Shown here one piece after another: positions 41,560 through 54,037 of a stretch of 64,000 bases of DNA; within the stretch, counting starts at the first letter, position 1; every line of letters starts with the position of its first letter. The stretch is taken from the NCBI GenBank assembly GCA_001695595.3, contig MBPM02000053.1, forward strand, positions 1 to 64,000, written 5' to 3'. A program made the position numbers and the translations under genes. The notes beneath the pieces are model-generated. The model had not been told where the DNA came from, ran no database searches, and saw nothing but the letters and a program-made list of their open reading frames with translations. Source of the DNA: Plasmopara viticola (Eukaryota > Oomycota > Peronosporomycetes > Peronosporales > Peronosporaceae).

Positions 41560-41760
41560 GTTTTGCTTAAACGGGAGTAGTTAAGGCACAAACTGTCCAG
41601 AAACGGTTTTTCTCATTATGCGCTTTTTGCGAAAACGCATTAGCTCCGAGTGCTTTTGTATGATGGTCCGGGAAGCAGCTTGGACATAATGTCGGATATC
41701 TGAGATTAACATAATTTAAAGTAAACTTGTTAGCAGGTCCAACGTTTTCCTTTTTATGTA
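41560..41760 (-). pseudogene. Ty1/copia relic (end of RNase H), copy A
   Basis: The minus strand contains DIMSKLLPGP, the A-D-I-x-T-K-x-L-P-x-P signature near the end of the copia polyprotein. The downstream DNA resembles the relic at 46127-46366 (shared GCGAAAACGCATTAG/GCGAAAACGCGTTAG on the plus strand). The frame is broken. Confidence 0.45.
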
Positions 41761-44002
41761 ATTGGTATCCGGAGATCTACCATCAATTTTCCACCAGATC
41801 GTGGGTGAGGCACAAAATTGATCCTGTACCTAACACGAAATTCTGTATCATCAGGCAATGTCCACAAACACTTCTTCCAAGATAAGACGTGGGGCTTAAC
41901 AACAGGTCTGAGTGCATGTTATAGTGCGTCCGATTTGAAAGAAAAATACGAACTAAATTATAGTGAAGAAATTGAGTATTCCCCTCAAAGTGGCTGGTAC
42001 GCCCAGCAAAATGCTACGAGAGTAGTACGCTCACCGTCATGCTATGAGAGTGGCAGGCTCAGCATCGTGCTAAGAAAATATATTGGCTATGCTGTCTCGA
42101 GGCTTTTAAAGTCCTAAATGCCGCGGTGACGTTTAGACATATGGCCATACAACAAATCAACCATTACTGGCTTTTGCTCGCTCGTATCTTGACGATATTT
42201 TGCGCATAATCGATCTGGGCTTGATCAGTCGGCTTTGAGGGCCATGCATGTTTCCTAAGGCAAGTTTATAGACGTGCACTTTGCCAACCAGATTATGGCT
42301 TCGCGGCAGAGTAAATTATTGTCCACGGCTGCTTTATAAGTAGCCAATTGGTTTACGCAGACCCCTATTAAGCGAAAAACTTGTCCTACGCCCCGATTGC
42401 AAAAATTTGAGAAGGCTGCTCAGGCTTATTCATCTATTTAACAAAAGTACAGTGCTAGCTCAACAGGTCTCGCAATTCTCTGTCCGATCTATTGAAAAAC
42501 GAAGAAGGTGGAGAGCCTGCACTGGGATGCTTGTAACAACAATAAGAAAAGCCCTTGCTAGCTTTCCTGGCTATACCGTCGGTTGTGTGTTACATTAAGA
42601 TGGTAAAGAACTAGGTGTCTTGCTCTAGATCATGCACTTTAGGGTTGCCTAACATACGCATCCCGTGCACGACAGGAAAACACGAACCATGAAAAAGACA
42701 CTGGATTGAGTGCATTTTTGAAATTGTATATGCTTAAGCTAATCATCTGCAAGGGCGAAGACATATAAGCCGCACTTGCTCTTAAGAATGTTAAGAAGGT
42801 CGTCGTTACTGTTGAAATATAACTTCTAGTTTTCGGGTGAGAGAGTGCGACTCAGCGCACTTTTGTAACCTGTGATCACGACTGCTCTAGTGGCCATCTC
42901 ACATTTTTAAGCTAAATAAAGGATGGTCAATTTTTCTTTCTTCGAAATTTTAGCCTATAGCTTCACCGGCTTGGACCCTTCAGTAGACACTATTGCTGTG
43001 AACACCGGAGCCTGTGTTGTCTGGGCCGTAGATTACGATATTAGCCTGCAAAGCTTTAGCACTGTGAGGCATCTCAGCTGCTAAGCAGTAGGAAACGCTG
43101 AAAATGTAGACACCTCTTCAGGCCTTTCTAGACCTTTGAGCATATTAAATAGCGCACCTGACAGGAGCGAGAGAGAACCCCGGCTTAGAGCATTCAGAAA
43201 GACGATCTACCCAAGACTGACTACAAAGTGCTACCAGATGCGACTGGACCAACTAAAAACTACTCTAAGTGTTGTGTGCAACAAGATATATACAAATTTT
43301 CGGCAAACAATCGCTTACTGATACCGTTCTATGAGATTTTGTCTGCTATTTAAGGCTGTTCTTTGATACAATATTTATGTGTTTTGATCGAAGTTAAATT
43401 ATTGAGAAGCAACTTGATTTTCCACCCCAGATTTGGCAGCGATCTTATCCGCTCTAGAATTCTCCCAGTATAGATGTGTTTGTACTGCCGATAGGATGCT
43501 TATCGTGTGCCATAAGCCACCTTTGTTTTAAGGCGTTTTTCCTGCCGGAAGTCAGCATTCTTGCATAAGGAACAGACCGAAAAAGCCAAAACGGCTGATT
43601 GCTGAAGTCGTTGTTTGTTCTTCTTAGTAGGCCAAGCCAAAAGTATTTTATTGCAGTATCTGCACGGAATCTCTTGGCTACTTACAAAGCACCAAACGCC
43701 TGCAATCAACTCTGCCGCGTGTCTATAGCGATCAATGCTCCTCATGACCTAGAACTTTTGGGAAGAAGGTCTGGTCGAGCCTTTTAAGCCAACTAACTTC
43801 CTATTGAGCGGCTATGGACAAATAGTTTGTGAAAGTATGCTTGAGCAAAAGTCCGTATTGGTCAAAACAATAGCAACACCGGACCACGCGCAAATTACAA
43901 ATTGCCATATTTTACAAAATGATGTCTTAAATCTCGTTACGAGACCTAGCTCATATGGAAAGTGCTTATAACGCAACAAAACATTGACTCAGCTAATCTT
44001 AT

Positions 44003-44236
44003 ATGGTACTTAAAAGACCTGGGTTGGAGTACATCATCGACCTTCCCGAGACGACGTCTACGCACTTAACAGTTCATGTGGATTATTTTAATTGGTATTA
44101 TGGTCTTTCGGAACCTAAGTATCGAACGGGACTTAAAGTATCCCCGGCATCTCTTTGTAGCATTTTCCCCGTGCTCGATCTTGCCGATTTAGTTCGTACG
44201 GGTGATCATCTTACGGCTGTTAGTGCCTGTATATGA
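44003..44236 (+). pseudogene. Possible Ty3/gypsy integrase C-terminus relic
   Basis: The 77-residue frame has EYIIDLPETTSTHLTVHVDY, recalling the Y-x-L-D-L-P ... H-P-x-F-H-V-S-x-L segment at the end of gypsy integrases. The key HP and a chromodomain are lacking, so this is weak. Confidence 0.3.
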
Positions 44237-45338
44237 AGCCATATTGGCCATAAAGCCTATCAAAAAGGCTGTGCATGTTAAGTGGTCGGCCGATCCTACA
44301 TCACACTACGACGTCCCGACACACTTTGTACTAATCACGCTGAGATGATGCGCGGCAGCTGATTGAAAGGTCATATATCATCAGGAGTTTATAATTCTTG
44401 ATAATCTCGAGGTTATGGGGTCACTTCGATAAGCCGCGACCTGAACGCCAGACCCGTTCTCCTGCACTCAGTCGCACAAGATTTGCAGCTATTTAATTGT
44501 AAAAGTCTCTGACTTTGAGGCCAATTTTGGTGTAAAGGCATCTCCAACGCCGAAGCAATCTTCAGTCAAATTCGATGTCACGGTCAATCGGCGGCCTCGT
44601 CGTGCCAACTTGGTCATCGGTATGATCAGCCTGACTACTCGTACAAAGGTCAAAGAAGGATAGAACACGCATCATAGTCCTGTACATGCATTTCACAATC
44701 TCTTACGGAGTTGGCGAGCCGTTACATGTAGCTGACTTTTATGTTAAAAGTTGTATTTTCCTCTAAAAGAAACTTTAAAGGATGGCGTATCTGTCAAAAA
44801 TTATACCCATTTGCGTACTGAGACATCACATTTAGTTATAAAATTGACACCGGTCTAGCTCAAAATTGCATACAAGAGATCAAGGCTAACAACCTGTGGT
44901 AATGTTTGGGAATTTTTTCTTATCTTTCTTGAAAAGAATTATCCATGTATTGATGTATACATGAACAAACACCTCCGACATTGTCATGGAGTCACACAGC
45001 AGGAGGCTTGCAGAATGATCGAAGACCTTCTGGTAAACTATTCCCGTGATCTAATGGATGAACGTGTGCAATGGTTGAATTTAATACTTCATTTATCCTG
45101 TTTTCATCGTACCTATAATTCAGTATATGCACAAAATGCAACTCTGTAATCTGTGCAGAAAATGTATCTATTTTGTTAAATTACTGAGGTAAACTTTTCT
45201 TTAATCCCCTCTATATGCAAATGGAATACTTCGTGTCGTGCAATGGATGTGTTAATCACCGCTAAATGCAAATGGACAACTTTGTCGACTTGTTTCTAAA
45301 AGAGGCAGAGCCGTTTGTTCTGCGCTAAGCTTTGTTTA

Positions 45339-45766
45339 AAGGGAGCTGCTAATCAGATCCCCCATTCGTTAACCATCCCCCTATGACCCGGAACTCAGTG
45401 CAAGTTTTTTTGCACGTATTATGAACTTGCTTTATAGAAGAATGATCTTTCGTCGCGATCGTTATCGATTTGGCAGCTTCCTTCCATCCGTGGACACTCT
45501 AGGTTTGAGGATACTCTGCTTGGTCTTCTAGTACTCAATTTATTGCTCGTTCATGCCAAACTTACTCGAAAAACAATGATCTTCTGTCGTGATCGTTCTC
45601 AAATTACAGCTTCCATACGTGTAAGTTTTTTTGCATTGCGAATATTCTATATCGTACATTTAGCTCCAATGGTGTTCGCTTCAGATCATTATAATAGCAT
45701 AGGGGTACTGCGTAAAGGGGGGGGAGCTGGTTGGCGAACAAGGGGGGGCTAGTTAGCGGCTCCCTT
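45339..45766. mobile_element. Non-autonomous TIR element (MITE-like)
   Basis: The left end (AAAGGGAGCTGCTAATCAGA, then CCCCCATTCGTTAACCATCCCCCTATG) is an imperfect inverted copy of the right end (45698-45766: CATAGGGGTACTGCG ... AGTTAGCGGCTCCCTT). About 430 bp in all, with no transposase. GTTTAAA and GTTAAAG flank the two ends, but no clean target duplication is seen. The solo end at 1232-1299 belongs to the same family. Confidence 0.5.
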
Positions 45767-46126
45767 GTTAAAGTTATAATGTATGCTCGAAGCGCCAGCA
45801 GCTTCTTCATGTTTTATGATCCAAGATAGAAACATGTTTTCTTAATCACCTGCCATCATCATACGTATCCATTATAAATATTGCAGTGTATTTTTTTCGG
45901 ATGATGCGCGTCTAAAACTTTGACGAACAAAGCAAAAATACATGAATAACAAAAGAAAGATTACAAAAGTATGCAACCGTTACTACATAGCATCATGAGA
46001 ATATTTATAGCGTCCGACCGCCAGCACTCTGATCTTGTCCAATCCATTTCGCTCATCTAATCATCGGTGACGCTCGGCGCACTAAGCATACCAGAATTAT
46101 CGCGAGATCGTTTGGGAAAGGTTGGG

Positions 46127-46366
46127 CTATCCGACAAACCGACGAGAAGCGGTCTCCCTCAGCATGCTTTCAATGCGAAAACGCGTTAGCCCCGACCGCC
46201 GTGTAAGGTCTTTAGGACATGGTTCCGAATGCGTCTTCCTTATATAGTCAGCCGGCACCACAAAAGTCTCGCAGTGCTTCAGCCTGATTTTTCCGTGCTT
46301 GACCTTATCACGTAATTGGTGTCGATGTATTTGGCGCGACCATGGCCCAACGGGCTCTTTGATCAT
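46127..46366 (-). pseudogene. Ty1/copia relic (end of RNase H), copy B
   Basis: The 79-residue minus frame reads RQIHRHQLRDKVKHGKIRLK, then HCETFVVPADYIRK. This matches the K-H-I-D-x-x-x-H-x-x-R-D ... I-x-L-x-x-C-x-T-x-x-x-x-A-D-I segment of copia RNase H. It is a terminal fragment only. Confidence 0.5.
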
Positions 46367-47072
46367 CCTAACGCATGACCGGTTGTCCTTAAGAATTTAT
46401 AGCTCTGGCTTTAAATCGCCGTTTATCGTTAAGTACTATAAAGCAGGCAGAGAACTTGGCATCTTGGATGGACAGACTGTTGTATATAGTGTTCTTGTCG
46501 TTAATGGCGCACTTGATTACTTTCTGCATGTCCAGCTCATAGTGTGCTGTAAAAGTGTATGCTTTTAATCCTTCCTCTAATTTCAAAAAGCGGCTAAAGT
46601 CGTTATCCCAATCATGTCAGAAATTATGACTTAATAAAAAGCATATATGCTCGATTGATAAACATACCGGTAAAGCGTCCAATCCACTATTTCTTAAGCG
46701 TTGTTATGCGGTATACAAGCTTCATAAAACGTTTTACTTGACGCACATTTTGTTTGCATTCAACTGAAAATGATACAGTAAAAAACGCTTTCAAACCCAA
46801 TTATGCTTTGCTCTTTTCATTATGGCTGATCTTTTGACCTAGCATCAATAACGGTTTGATCTTTTAATAATTACAGAATCTGTGTCTTCATAGCGACCGC
46901 AACACAGCTATAGATCCTCCTTGCATACAAGTTAAATGACTAACCTCATCATCAATCCAATATGTACCACGGATTACTACTGTGGGGAAGAACCGACTCT
47001 TGACGGTATGTACCCATGAGTCAGTTTAGCCAATTCGATTTCACGATTAGTACAGTACGTCAATTGCGCCAC

Positions 47073-47401
47073 GTTCGGAAAAGGTTGGGGCGACGCCCTC
47101 CTTCCAAGCGCGGGGGCTAAATGCTCGCGCGCTTCGGGCAGGTGCTCTCGGGCATCTGCAGGTCTCTAACAAGTCTCACCCTCGACGCGACGGTCTCCAG
47201 CACCAGAGCGCCACCTGGGCTCTTACCAAGTCAGAAATACACAAAATAATGGAAGACCCTCACGGCCTCGGTGCTGGCTGCACTGCCCGCCGAACGAGAC
47301 CCGACGTATGCGGACACCACTCTATGCCGTGGACTAGCCAGACTGAGCCTAGCACGTGCATAACTTGGCAACGCGATAACGTAATACAATACAATACAGT
47401 A
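47073..47401 (+). repeat. SINE-like dispersed repeat, copy 6
   Basis: This is a full-length plus-strand copy from TTCGGAAAAGGTTGGGG to GATAACGTAATACAATACAATAC, a pentanucleotide tail of the AATAC type. A clean target duplication is not evident; TACAGTACG occurs at the tail junction and at 47051-47059, 13 bases before the 5' end. It ends about 250 bp upstream of effector candidate 3. Confidence 0.9.
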
Positions 47402-47653
47402 CGGGTAAAATGAAAGGATATTGTTGATTGAAGTACCGCCGAAATGGGCCGCGACCCATAGTTTACCTAGGGGTACGCAACAGGTCCCAGCAATAGGTCA
47501 GATCAGCTTTCTCCTACAGTAAATTCAAATCCAGCTGCAATCTCTACAATGAGGTTCTGACCATCCTAACTCCAATCCCTCTCAAAATCGCTTCAGCTAC
47601 TCCTACTTTCGAGCTGCTGCCATCGTCCATCAGATACAAAGAGCCCTTAAGCC

Positions 47654-50317
47654 ATGAAAGTCAAGCCACCACACTACCGCCTCAGCCTGGTGTGGGGGCT
47701 CGCCTTACTAGCGAGTGCCAAGTCCGCCACAGCAGACGTGAATGTATCTGATGCTGGAACTGTCCTTCCTGCCCACCATGTAAGGGTACGCACGCCATCA
47801 ATAGCAAATGAGGACCGCGCATCCGTTGAGGAGCGAGTCTTTCCTACTTCGGCTGTTGACCAAGCGGTCCGACTTGAGCTCCAGCCGTTCGCCGGGAACC
47901 TCATTTCAAAAGATGTGATGGATGTGTTACATAAGCAGCATTTTCTCGTCGGGGACATGCGAAAGTTTGACAAATCGTTTGGTGTGAACGCGATCAACGA
48001 GTTGACCCAATTTTCTGACGAGTTTTTTAAAAACATGGTGATTTGGTTCGGGGTCAAGTCACCTGAACAACAGGAAGTCGTGCTTGATCTTTTGGTAGCC
48101 CAGTTGAAGGACAACGCACTTTCCAGACACAATTTACTTAAATTTCTCGAAGCGGGGAAGGCGAGCGCGAATGACGGATTTCGTATGATAGCTGCCGCGG
48201 TGGAAAAAAAGTGGTTGACGGGTCTTTCGACGTACGAAATGTACGATGCACTAGGGCTGCCCCCTATTCGGGGCGACGAAGACTTTGTAAGGCATGTGGG
48301 TCACTTGATCTGGGAGAAATTCCAAATTCTTGGAGACAAGGAGTTTACCACGTTCATGTTGACGAAAATGCGAGAGCGATCGGAGGATGAAATCATGTGG
48401 GCAAGACTTATTCACATGCTGGGGAAGGACGAAACGGTGACGCTTCCTCTTGCTGGGATCTTTGACAAACTTCTCCAGACTAAAGCAGTAGGTGCAGGCA
48501 ACTGCAGACCCTTTGATGCTGTCAAAATTGTGACGAGTCCACAGCTTTTGGAAGTATATAATAACGTGGCATGGACTAGCAAAGAAATTGGTGCGGCGGC
48601 AGTGGGAGAACTGCTTGAATGGTCAAAGGATGAACTCATGTGGGCGAAACTGATCTATGTACTGCAGAGTGACAAAAGCGTGCCTACAATTCCTTCCAGT
48701 GTGTTTGACCATCTTCTTCAACCATACGAGGCAATTATATTTGGAGAAGACCAGTACACACCCAGCCAGGCTGTCAAGTATCTGACCGGTTCCGAAGTCT
48801 CTCGAAATGACGGCCACATTGTTACCAATATCAATGTCAATGCAAAGCTACTGGCAACATTACTGACGAAGTCGCACGATGAACTCATGTGGGCCAAAGT
48901 GCTGTCCATGTTGAAAAACGACAAAAGCGTGTCCGCTCCTCTCTCCGATGAATTGACGACTCTTCTTCATTCGTGGACAGAGTGGCCAAACAGTGCAGCT
49001 GCAATAGCCGAACAGACCCCTATCAGCATGAGTTTAGACATTCTGATGAACCCAAAGTTCTTGTACATGTACATGTACGCGCACTTTGCTAGTGACAAGC
49101 CCGACGTATTTCTACTGGAGAAATTGCGAGAGCGATCGACGAATGACATTGTGTGGGCCCAAGCTCTCAACGCGCTGCTAGAGGACCAAAGCGTGCTCAC
49201 CCCTCTGTCCGGTGTATTCGACGCTCTTCTTCACTCCTGGATCGGGAAGCCATACAATGTTGCTATGATTGCAGATAACCAACCAACGCTAATTGGCGCT
49301 TATAAGTTCTTGCTGAATAGTGCCGTGACTATCCAGAACAGACTCACTTTACCGACTCCCCACGAAGTCAGGACGCTGGTGAATGTACTGCTCGATTGGT
49401 CGAACGATGAATTAATGTGGGCCAAGTTCTTATACAAGCTGCAACAAGACCACGCCTTTTCCGTTGTCGCTCCCAGTGCGTTCGATACTCTACTTCAGTT
49501 AAATGTCGCAGCACCGCCGTACTCACTGAGTTCAATGATCAAGTATATGACGAGTCCCTCCTTTATAAAAACGTACAAATACGTACAATCAAGAGACAAT
49601 GTCGACCGTGTATTCCTGATACATTTGCTTGAAAATGAATCACCAAATCAAGTCATGTGGGCCAAAGTGCTCTACATAATGCAGAGCGACGATAGCGAAT
49701 CCAAACCTTTTCTTTCCAACTTATTGAATTCCCTTCTGAGTTATTGGACACACGACGAAGCTGAAAATATTGATTTGCTACACTCGTTCATTGCGGGTCA
49801 AAAATATCTCGAGGGCCAAAGCTTTGCCAACTTGATCGCGTACGCGCGTTTTTTGGGCGACAATCCCGACGCCTTCGTGCTGGAAAAATTGAAAGAAAGA
49901 TCACCCAATGAATTCATGTGGGCTCGTCTTTTAAACAAGTTGCGGAATGACCATCTGATACTACAGAACGAGGGTCACCAGCTGCGGGAGGAACATGGCG
50001 CGCTTCATGGTGTGTTAAACGCTCTTCTTTACTCATGGATCAAAAAGCCGTACGATGCGGCAGTAGCTTCCAGAGATGAGGGCATACTCATTGGTGCTTA
50101 TGATTATTTGACGGGTCAAGAGCTTGCTAACTGGTACGCGATAGTGAAGAAGCTAGGACAGGAAAAGGTCGACATGACTCTACTGGAGCGATTGTTGACT
50201 TTCTCGAACGATGATGTGATGTGGGCCAAATTCTTAAGCAAGCTGAAGGAAGACGGCGGTATGGAAATTCATCTTACCAGAGTGTTGCAAGCTCTTTTCC
50301 GAACATGGAAAGCATAG
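47654..50317 (+). CDS. Secreted W-helix repeat protein (RXLR/WY-type effector candidate) 3
   Basis: This is an intronless 887-residue protein with ATG at 47654. The signal peptide (SLVWGLALLA, residues about 11-20) is followed by HHVR (41-44) and EER (59-61). The same eight W-helix units as in the other paralogues follow (DEIMWARLIHMLGKD ... DDVMWAKFLSKLKED). It ends shortly after the last unit at LFRTWKA. By eye it is closer to paralogue 2 than to 1 (MKVKPP/MTVKPP starts, AVDQAVR). It is in the opposite orientation to the other two. A SINE-like copy lies about 250 bp upstream and could overlap its promoter. No lesion is present. Confidence 0.85.
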   Translation: MKVKPPHYRLSLVWGLALLASAKSATADVNVSDAGTVLPAHHVRVRTPSIANEDRASVEERVFPTSAVDQAVRLELQPFAGNLISKDVMDVLHKQHFLVGDMRKFDKSFGVNAINELTQFSDEFFKNMVIWFGVKSPEQQEVVLDLLVAQLKDNALSRHNLLKFLEAGKASANDGFRMIAAAVEKKWLTGLSTYEMYDALGLPPIRGDEDFVRHVGHLIWEKFQILGDKEFTTFMLTKMRERSEDEIMWARLIHMLGKDETVTLPLAGIFDKLLQTKAVGAGNCRPFDAVKIVTSPQLLEVYNNVAWTSKEIGAAAVGELLEWSKDELMWAKLIYVLQSDKSVPTIPSSVFDHLLQPYEAIIFGEDQYTPSQAVKYLTGSEVSRNDGHIVTNINVNAKLLATLLTKSHDELMWAKVLSMLKNDKSVSAPLSDELTTLLHSWTEWPNSAAAIAEQTPISMSLDILMNPKFLYMYMYAHFASDKPDVFLLEKLRERSTNDIVWAQALNALLEDQSVLTPLSGVFDALLHSWIGKPYNVAMIADNQPTLIGAYKFLLNSAVTIQNRLTLPTPHEVRTLVNVLLDWSNDELMWAKFLYKLQQDHAFSVVAPSAFDTLLQLNVAAPPYSLSSMIKYMTSPSFIKTYKYVQSRDNVDRVFLIHLLENESPNQVMWAKVLYIMQSDDSESKPFLSNLLNSLLSYWTHDEAENIDLLHSFIAGQKYLEGQSFANLIAYARFLGDNPDAFVLEKLKERSPNEFMWARLLNKLRNDHLILQNEGHQLREEHGALHGVLNALLYSWIKKPYDAAVASRDEGILIGAYDYLTGQELANWYAIVKKLGQEKVDMTLLERLLTFSNDDVMWAKFLSKLKEDGGMEIHLTRVLQALFRTWKA

Positions 50318-53300
50318 CCGCCGACGTTCCTGCCCGCGTTTTCGACTTTATTAGATTGGATAGTTTTGCCATTTCATTTTGCTTTTTTTTGATAGATGTA
50401 TCTGATTTTACGGTGTGCTGATTGTTGGCACACTGGTGACAAATGGTGTAAAACACGCCACATAGCTTGCTTACGAGATCAAAGAATAAATTTGATTTTT
50501 GAGCAGCAAACGTAGTTGCAGGACCTTTGCGCTGCTGCATCACAAACGTCTGGCGAACGCTGAGGTTTTCAATGTAAAGCATGTCATTTTGGTTCAACTT
50601 ATGTTGAATTTAGCAAAACGATGACAAATAGTCAGAAGGTGTGCCATGGATGACCAATGAGTTTAAATTGCTTTTACACACTTACATTGTGCATAATGAT
50701 TCACTGTGCCAATTATGCGACCATCTTTTAGTCCCTTAATAACTGACAACAATCTGTAGCTAAGCACCTACCTATGAAGATACAAACGGATTGCGGCGAC
50801 CGGCTGAAGATGGAGTCGTGGCGATTAGTAGATATATTGAGTGACATAGGACATTTCTCATTTAAACGGTCAAAGCTGACATTTCATGCGACGACCAGGC
50901 AAAGATGCCAAGGACGCTATAAATCGCTATTAAGTCAATCACAGCTCAATTTATAACGTTTAATCTTTCTTCAATTTTAAACAACATAACCAAAGCCTGA
51001 CTGCGATTTATACAGAGCTGCTCTGCCAGCGTGGTTCTCTATTGCTACGAGCCAAAATTTACCCGAATTTTAATGGTGGAAACCGTGACTGCTTGGGTTA
51101 AAGGAACTCTATCGGTATTTCTACCGGTCTGCATACTGAGGTATTCTTAAGAATACCAAAATGAAGATAATGTATAGAATTGTATTCCAGAGCATAAAAA
51201 AAAGTACAGCAGATTGCACACTTCGAACCGGGAATAGCGAACATTTGCTGACCCGAATATCGTATCTCTATCTGCACGCCTCCTCTGTGCAAACTGCTAT
51301 GTGACTCTATCATACCTCGGAGCACTTGAAGTCAATCCTACGCCCACGAATTAGATGGACTTCTTATACCCCGCTTTAAGGCTTAAGGATGGATAGTCCA
51401 CAACCGGACGGGCAGTCTCACTGCTTGGCAAACTTGTTTGATTACTTGAGCCTGGTGGGTGGCTGTCTTTGCGGTTTCCCTACCGCCAAGCAGCTAGAAT
51501 GCGAAATGGCACAAAGCGGCATTATGACGACAGCAAAGTAAATCTACGTGCTGTACTCAACTTACTGCTTTCAGGAAGCACCATGGTGTGCGTGGTCAGT
51601 AAAGGCTCTATCAAGAGCTCTGTCGCATCCATCACATGCTTTAAATTTGTGATCACAACAACCATGTCGCACCGTCGGACACCACATTAAGCTCGTCACT
51701 TTCGTCAATGTGTGGTCCCGACAACGTGTTCCTTTAATCATACAACACACATCCGTTTTGCACTACCACTTACTCGATGATACTTTCACATCCTCAAAAC
51801 CATTGCTAATTTCATCAGCAATTTTTACCTCGCTCGTTGCATTTGACAACTTTGAAATGTCAGTGCAAATATGGCACATCGCACTGCTGTTGACAAATTC
51901 CATTTCTACGCTTTCTGCCCGTCAGAATTTCACATTCTAGCAGAATCGCAATCATTACGCGCACACAGCCGTGGCCCAATCCGTCATATTGCCACTAGAC
52001 ACTGTTGGCACTTAGTCCACGACCATTGCCACCGATTCGACCTCCTTGATTCTCACGATCATGTTTCATGCAGCACTTCGTGATCTCTTCACTTTCTCAC
52101 CCGCAAAAAGTATTTTGTCAAGACTCCTTCTCGATACCTAACGCCGTAGTCGCGTTTCCACAAATTACCGCAGAAGTCTTCTCACCTTCTCTGTTATATG
52201 CTTTTTGTGAGCACCTTCGCATTGTTTTACGTCTACAGCTCAGTAGTGCTTGTGCTTATGCTCAGCACGACGCTCTTGTAGCTGTTGAGGAGACTTCGTA
52301 AAGTCATCATGGATCTGGAGAGACTGTAAAAGGAGAACACTACGCCCCCATTTTACCTTTTGGCGCCGATGCTGCTAAGGACGGCGCCGATGTTGAGAAC
52401 CTCATTTCTTACTGCTATTAAGCTTGTCGAGAAACGCTTAGTACGAAAAAATTTGCGCGGAAAGTTTGGTGCTTGGGCACATAAGTGGATAAAGGTCCCG
52501 AAAATTGGAATAATTAATGCGTGAACGGAGCACAAAACACTTTTTTTAGATTAGAGCAAAGAGATACATGGTGAAATAGCCACATATTCAAGTAATGAAT
52601 TCATCGAAGCTTACACTTCTACTTAGGCCATCCAATTATCTAGTGCTGCAATCGTCAATTCTCTGTCCTCGTCCAATTATCTGATTCGCATAATCATAGA
52701 TGACGCAATCGACGAACCGTAATCTTCGTGGATTCAACTTCAATCGGTTAATTGAAGTAATGCTTGGGCACATACCGTCAGAAATTCGTTCTTTATTACA
52801 GTGGGAATCTGTGAGTCATGGAAACACTAATCATAATGCGGATAAGGCTTGAGTCATATAGGTTGTGTGCAAGCAGTACTGATAGCGGTGTGGCGGTTGT
52901 TTAAAGACAAGACACATAATTCGTGGCTGGAAGATTCAACTGACGCTAAATCTTCGTTTACATTTAATCAAAAGCTCATTAAATGATATTCTTCGGCTTA
53001 AGCAAATCACTATTGATCATCAGCGAAATATTTGGAAGCGCTATGGCGATGCTTTCGATTCTTATAATACTATATCACCGGAGTACCTTTCTCAGTATGC
53101 ACAGTGTCTCTGAGGTGAACGTAGAATAAGCCTTACGTCAAAAAAATTGAGCCGCTTATAAAGCTGACTCCTCGCTGCAACAACGTCGTATAAATGGTGG
53201 CGCGGGCACCCCACTGGTATTTATAACGGTTGAGCGTAGAAAGTTGCTAAATACGTATTAAATAGGAAACAGAGTTCTTGACGCGATTGCGGTAACAACA

Positions 53301-54037
53301 TTATTCACTTGTTGAGAAAAAAAGGTAGGTAGGATCAAAAGACATAGATACTTTTGAGACAAATTTGTGAGTTGAGAAAGCAGAAAGTCGTTGAGAAAGC
53401 TATTGGTATCAAGTATAGCTTAATACATTAGAATGACTCTGGTCACCCAAGAGGCCAGGCTTTCTGCCTGATCTTGCAGGTCTTATTAGCAGCTCAAGAT
53501 TCTTGCAGACAACCAGTCATGCATTAAAATAGACAAAAATCTATGGTCGCACCAAACACATGAACATTTAATACCATAAAGTCGTGATGGGATCAAGCAC
53601 GCCTGGATTGCAGCGAGACTTCTGTTATACTGGCAAACATTATGACAAATTTTTTTGTTTATGTTCCAAGAATTTTACGGCAACGCTTTATGTCAACGTG
53701 CTTTCACATCAAATGATTGCGAAAAAAAGGCTCCAGACGGTATGTATTCATGAGTCATATGACCCGGACCGACCCAACACGACCTCGTGTTGTTACATAC
53801 GCAAATAGGTAAAGTTACAGATTAAGAACCTGTCGAGCACCAAGAGCTCCCCTTTTATGGTTTTTCTATGCAAAAGACCCAGCTTTTAACACAAAGGCTC
53901 TGCTCCACATAACAGCTCGCTACATGAAATGTGGGCGACCTCTTTATAAAAAAGAGTGAATGTCACACCATTTCACTCTATTTTATCAAAATGTCGCCAT
54001 CTAACTAGACATTGATGAAGACGCCATTAGACCGCGT

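Larger units (their letters stand above)
39679..47072. other. Transposon-relic spacer
   Basis: No intact gene is seen in 7.4 kb. It holds a 90-bp tandem duplication, gypsy protease and copia RNase H relics, a 36-bp tandem pair and a TIR element (all listed separately). Small ORFs at 40276, 41818, 42407 and 44961 have no recognisable feature. Confidence 0.45.

Noticed and set aside
47051..47059. TACAGTACG as target duplication of SINE-like copy 6
   Set aside because: It is 13 bases away from the 5' end, so it is not adjacent as in the other copies; left as uncertain.
51469..52301. Overlapping plus-strand ORFs in C-rich sequence
   Set aside because: I tried both strands for retrotransposon or secreted-protein features and found none that held across frames.
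46990..53760. GACGGTATGTA-CATGAGTCA similarity between about 47000-47025 and 53729-53755
   Set aside because: The shared piece is too short to define a repeat family.
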